A DNA stretch of 15,254 bases from NCBI GenBank assembly GCA_966095595.1, contig CBHTUB010000090.1, positions 1 through 15,254 of the forward strand, in the 5' to 3' direction. The notes below the pieces were generated by a model. The model made no database searches, was not told where the DNA came from, and worked only from the letters and a program-made list of their open reading frames with translations. Every line of letters starts with the position of its first letter. The first letter of the stretch is position 1. The position numbers and the translations under genes were made by a program. Of this stretch, positions 13,886 through 15,254 are shown in pieces. This DNA comes from Chryseosolibacter sp966095595 (lineage in GTDB: Bacteria > Bacteroidota > Bacteroidia > Cytophagales > Cyclobacteriaceae).

Positions 13886-15097
13886 TTATTTATCCCTGCG
13901 ATGGCCGCTGAGCCCAAAAAACAAAACTACTCCAAAGCAAATAAAAGGAACCAGGTATGCTTGCGATGTTGAATCGAATGAGCCCATCACGTACGGTCCT
14001 ATCGCGCCACCTACAATAGCCATGATGATCCCCGAGGATGCGTGTTTTGTATGGGCACCGAGCCCTTTTACGCCAAGCGCGAAAATCGTAGGGAACATGA
14101 TCGACGCGAAGAAGAACATGCCCACAAGCGCGTAGATGGAAAACATGCCATCGAGGAAAACAACGCATAAGGATAACACCATGTTGGCAATGGCATAAAT
14201 GCTGAGCAGTGATGGTGGTTGTATGAATTTCAAAAAGAACGTACCGGCAAATCTCCCGATGGTAAAGAGCAGCAGGCTTGCCGATAGCAGGTACGACGCC
14301 TGGGCGTTGTTGAACCCGAGATCCTTTTCCGTACAGCAGTTGATGAATAACGCGGCCATGCCGACCTGGGCTGCGACATAGAAGAATTGGGCCACTACCG
14401 CCCAGTTAAAATTTCTGTGCATGAACAGGCTTCGCAGAGATCGTTTTTCGCTTGCCGACACGCTTACCTCCGGCATTTTCGTAACGTAAAATATCACGGC
14501 AATCAATGTGACGATAAGCGCAATGACCAAATACACCGTTTGTACAGAATCGAGGTTGCTAACCTCTTCGTTCGAAGAGAAAAACAGCTGGGCCCCGATC
14601 AGAGGTCCGATAAATGATCCAACGCCGTTGAAGCTTTGCGAAAGGTTGAGCCTGAATGCAGATGAGGCCGGGTCGCCGAGGACGGTAATGTATGGATTCG
14701 CTGCCGTTTCCAGGAAAGTAAGTCCCGAAGCAAGGATAAAAAGAGCAAGAAGAAAAAAGCTGAAGCTCAACTGTGTCGCCGCCGGATAAAACAGGAAGGC
14801 ACCGATCGCGTACAGTAGCAGTCCCGTTATGATCCCGCTCTTATAACTTGTTTTGGTCATGAACAGCCCGGCCGGTATGGCCATCACGAAATAAGCCCCA
14901 AAATAGGCGGCCTGTAACAAGGTAGAGCGTTGTTTGGTGATGTCGAGTGTTTCCTGGAAGTGCTTGTTCAATACGTCGAGAAGCCCGTAAGCCAGACCCC
15001 AGAGAAAGAACAGGGACGTCACCAGAATAAGCGGCACAAGATAAGATCGTCTATCTCCGGAGATTTGAATCTGACCATCAGCTGTCGTGATTGGCAT
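13886..15097 (-). CDS. fucP: L-fucose:H+ symporter, major facilitator superfamily
   Basis: 403 residues on the minus strand, ATG at 15097-15095, TAA at 13888-13886. About twelve hydrophobic segments are visible, so it is an inner-membrane carrier. FucP-type motifs: SLFFLWGLAYGLLDVLNKHF, AAYFGAYFVMAIPAG, TFLETAANPYITVLG and LSQSFNGVGSFIGP. D41 and E130 lie 89 residues apart, exactly as D46 and E135 of E. coli FucP, the residues that couple proton and fucose movement. It should import free L-fucose; related members carry glucose/galactose or other hexoses, so a galactose role cannot be excluded. It starts 7 bp after the upstream dehydrogenase stop and is therefore co-transcribed with it. The cargo fits the GH95 fucosidase in the convergent operon. 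No key residue is missing. Confidence 0.9.
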   Translation of the reverse strand: MPITTADGQIQISGDRRSYLVPLILVTSLFFLWGLAYGLLDVLNKHFQETLDITKQRSTLLQAAYFGAYFVMAIPAGLFMTKTSYKSGIITGLLLYAIGAFLFYPAATQLSFSFFLLALFILASGLTFLETAANPYITVLGDPASSAFRLNLSQSFNGVGSFIGPLIGAQLFFSSNEEVSNLDSVQTVYLVIALIVTLIAVIFYVTKMPEVSVSASEKRSLRSLFMHRNFNWAVVAQFFYVAAQVGMAALFINCCTEKDLGFNNAQASYLLSASLLLFTIGRFAGTFFLKFIQPPSLLSIYAIANMVLSLCVVFLDGMFSIYALVGMFFFASIMFPTIFALGVKGLGAHTKHASSGIIMAIVGGAIGPYVMGSFDSTSQAYLVPFICFGVVLFFGLSGHRRDK

Positions 15098-15104
15098 GTT
15101 GAAA

Positions 15105-15254
15105 TTATTTGATGGCTCTGTCTAAATGAACATATCCGCCGTCGACATAGATGAGTTGTCCGGTTGTGTGGCTGGAGCGTTCAGACAAAAGGAACGCCAC
15201 CATGTTGGCAATTTCTTCCGACGTGGTCATCCGATTTCCCAACGGGATTTTTTC
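15105..15254 (-). CDS. Short-chain dehydrogenase/reductase C-terminus, L-fucose dehydrogenase-like (partial)
   Basis: Only the last 49 codons are inside the window; the gene enters from the right edge and ends with TAA at 15107-15105. The visible part has the C-terminal signature of classical SDRs: IPLGNRMTTSEEIANMVAF, LLSERSSHTTGQ, then IYVDGGYVHLDRAIK. The VDGG motif and the PLGR-x-(T/S)xEE-IA pattern mark a NAD(P)-dependent oxidoreductase. The GGY-x-HLDRA ending is, as I recall, common among SDRs annotated as L-fucose dehydrogenase, which oxidise L-fucose to L-fuconolactone in the cytoplasm. The link to fucP, 7 bp downstream, supports that role. The active-site Ser-Tyr-Lys region is outside the window, so the substrate assignment is inference. 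Confidence 0.85.
   Translation of the reverse strand, partial: EKIPLGNRMTTSEEIANMVAFLLSERSSHTTGQLIYVDGGYVHLDRAIK

Overview
The window looks like chromosomal DNA of a Bacteroidota member, probably a soil or aquatic Cytophagales-type organism. The evidence is a SusD-family protein, a lipoprotein with an acidic stretch right after the lipobox cysteine, a type IX secretion (T9SS)-like C-terminal domain, AT-rich ribosome-binding regions without clear Shine-Dalgarno sites, and mixed GC content. The genus-level placement is inference. No rRNA, tRNA, CRISPR array or insertion-sequence transposase was seen.

Plus strand, 1-12922: the downstream part of a polysaccharide utilization locus (PUL). In order: the C-terminal ~438 residues of a SusD-like glycan-binding lipoprotein (its N-terminus and presumably SusC lie off the left edge); a lipoprotein with two IPT/TIG domains and six 53-residue NHL repeats, a likely surface glycan-binding protein; a GH36 alpha-galactosidase; a GH97 retaining glycosidase; a GH95 alpha-L-fucosidase; a GalM-type aldose 1-epimerase; and a second GH97 enzyme with a probable T9SS sorting domain. 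From GH36 onward the genes are nearly gapless (2 nt, two ATGA overlaps, 23 nt), so they are almost certainly co-transcribed. A hairpin followed by a run of T residues just after 12922 probably ends the transcript.

12923-13885: a convergent intergenic region of about 960 bp. It holds the terminator, a zone with overlapping unrecognised ORFs on both strands, a previously hidden 44-codon minus-strand ORF for a putative single-pass membrane peptide, and two inverted arms of 7-bp tandem repeats.

Minus strand, 13886-15254: a two-gene unit transcribed toward the PUL. It carries the C-terminus of a short-chain dehydrogenase resembling L-fucose dehydrogenase, then fucP for L-fucose:H+ symport, with 7 nt between them.

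Read together, the locus would bind a fucosylated, alpha-galactosylated glycan, strip L-fucose (GH95) and D-galactose or a galactose-like sugar (GH36, two GH97), interconvert anomers (GalM), import fucose by FucP and possibly oxidise it by a non-phosphorylating route. The substrate itself cannot be named from this sequence; fucosylated plant cell-wall or mucilage glycans, or blood-group-B-like structures, would fit.
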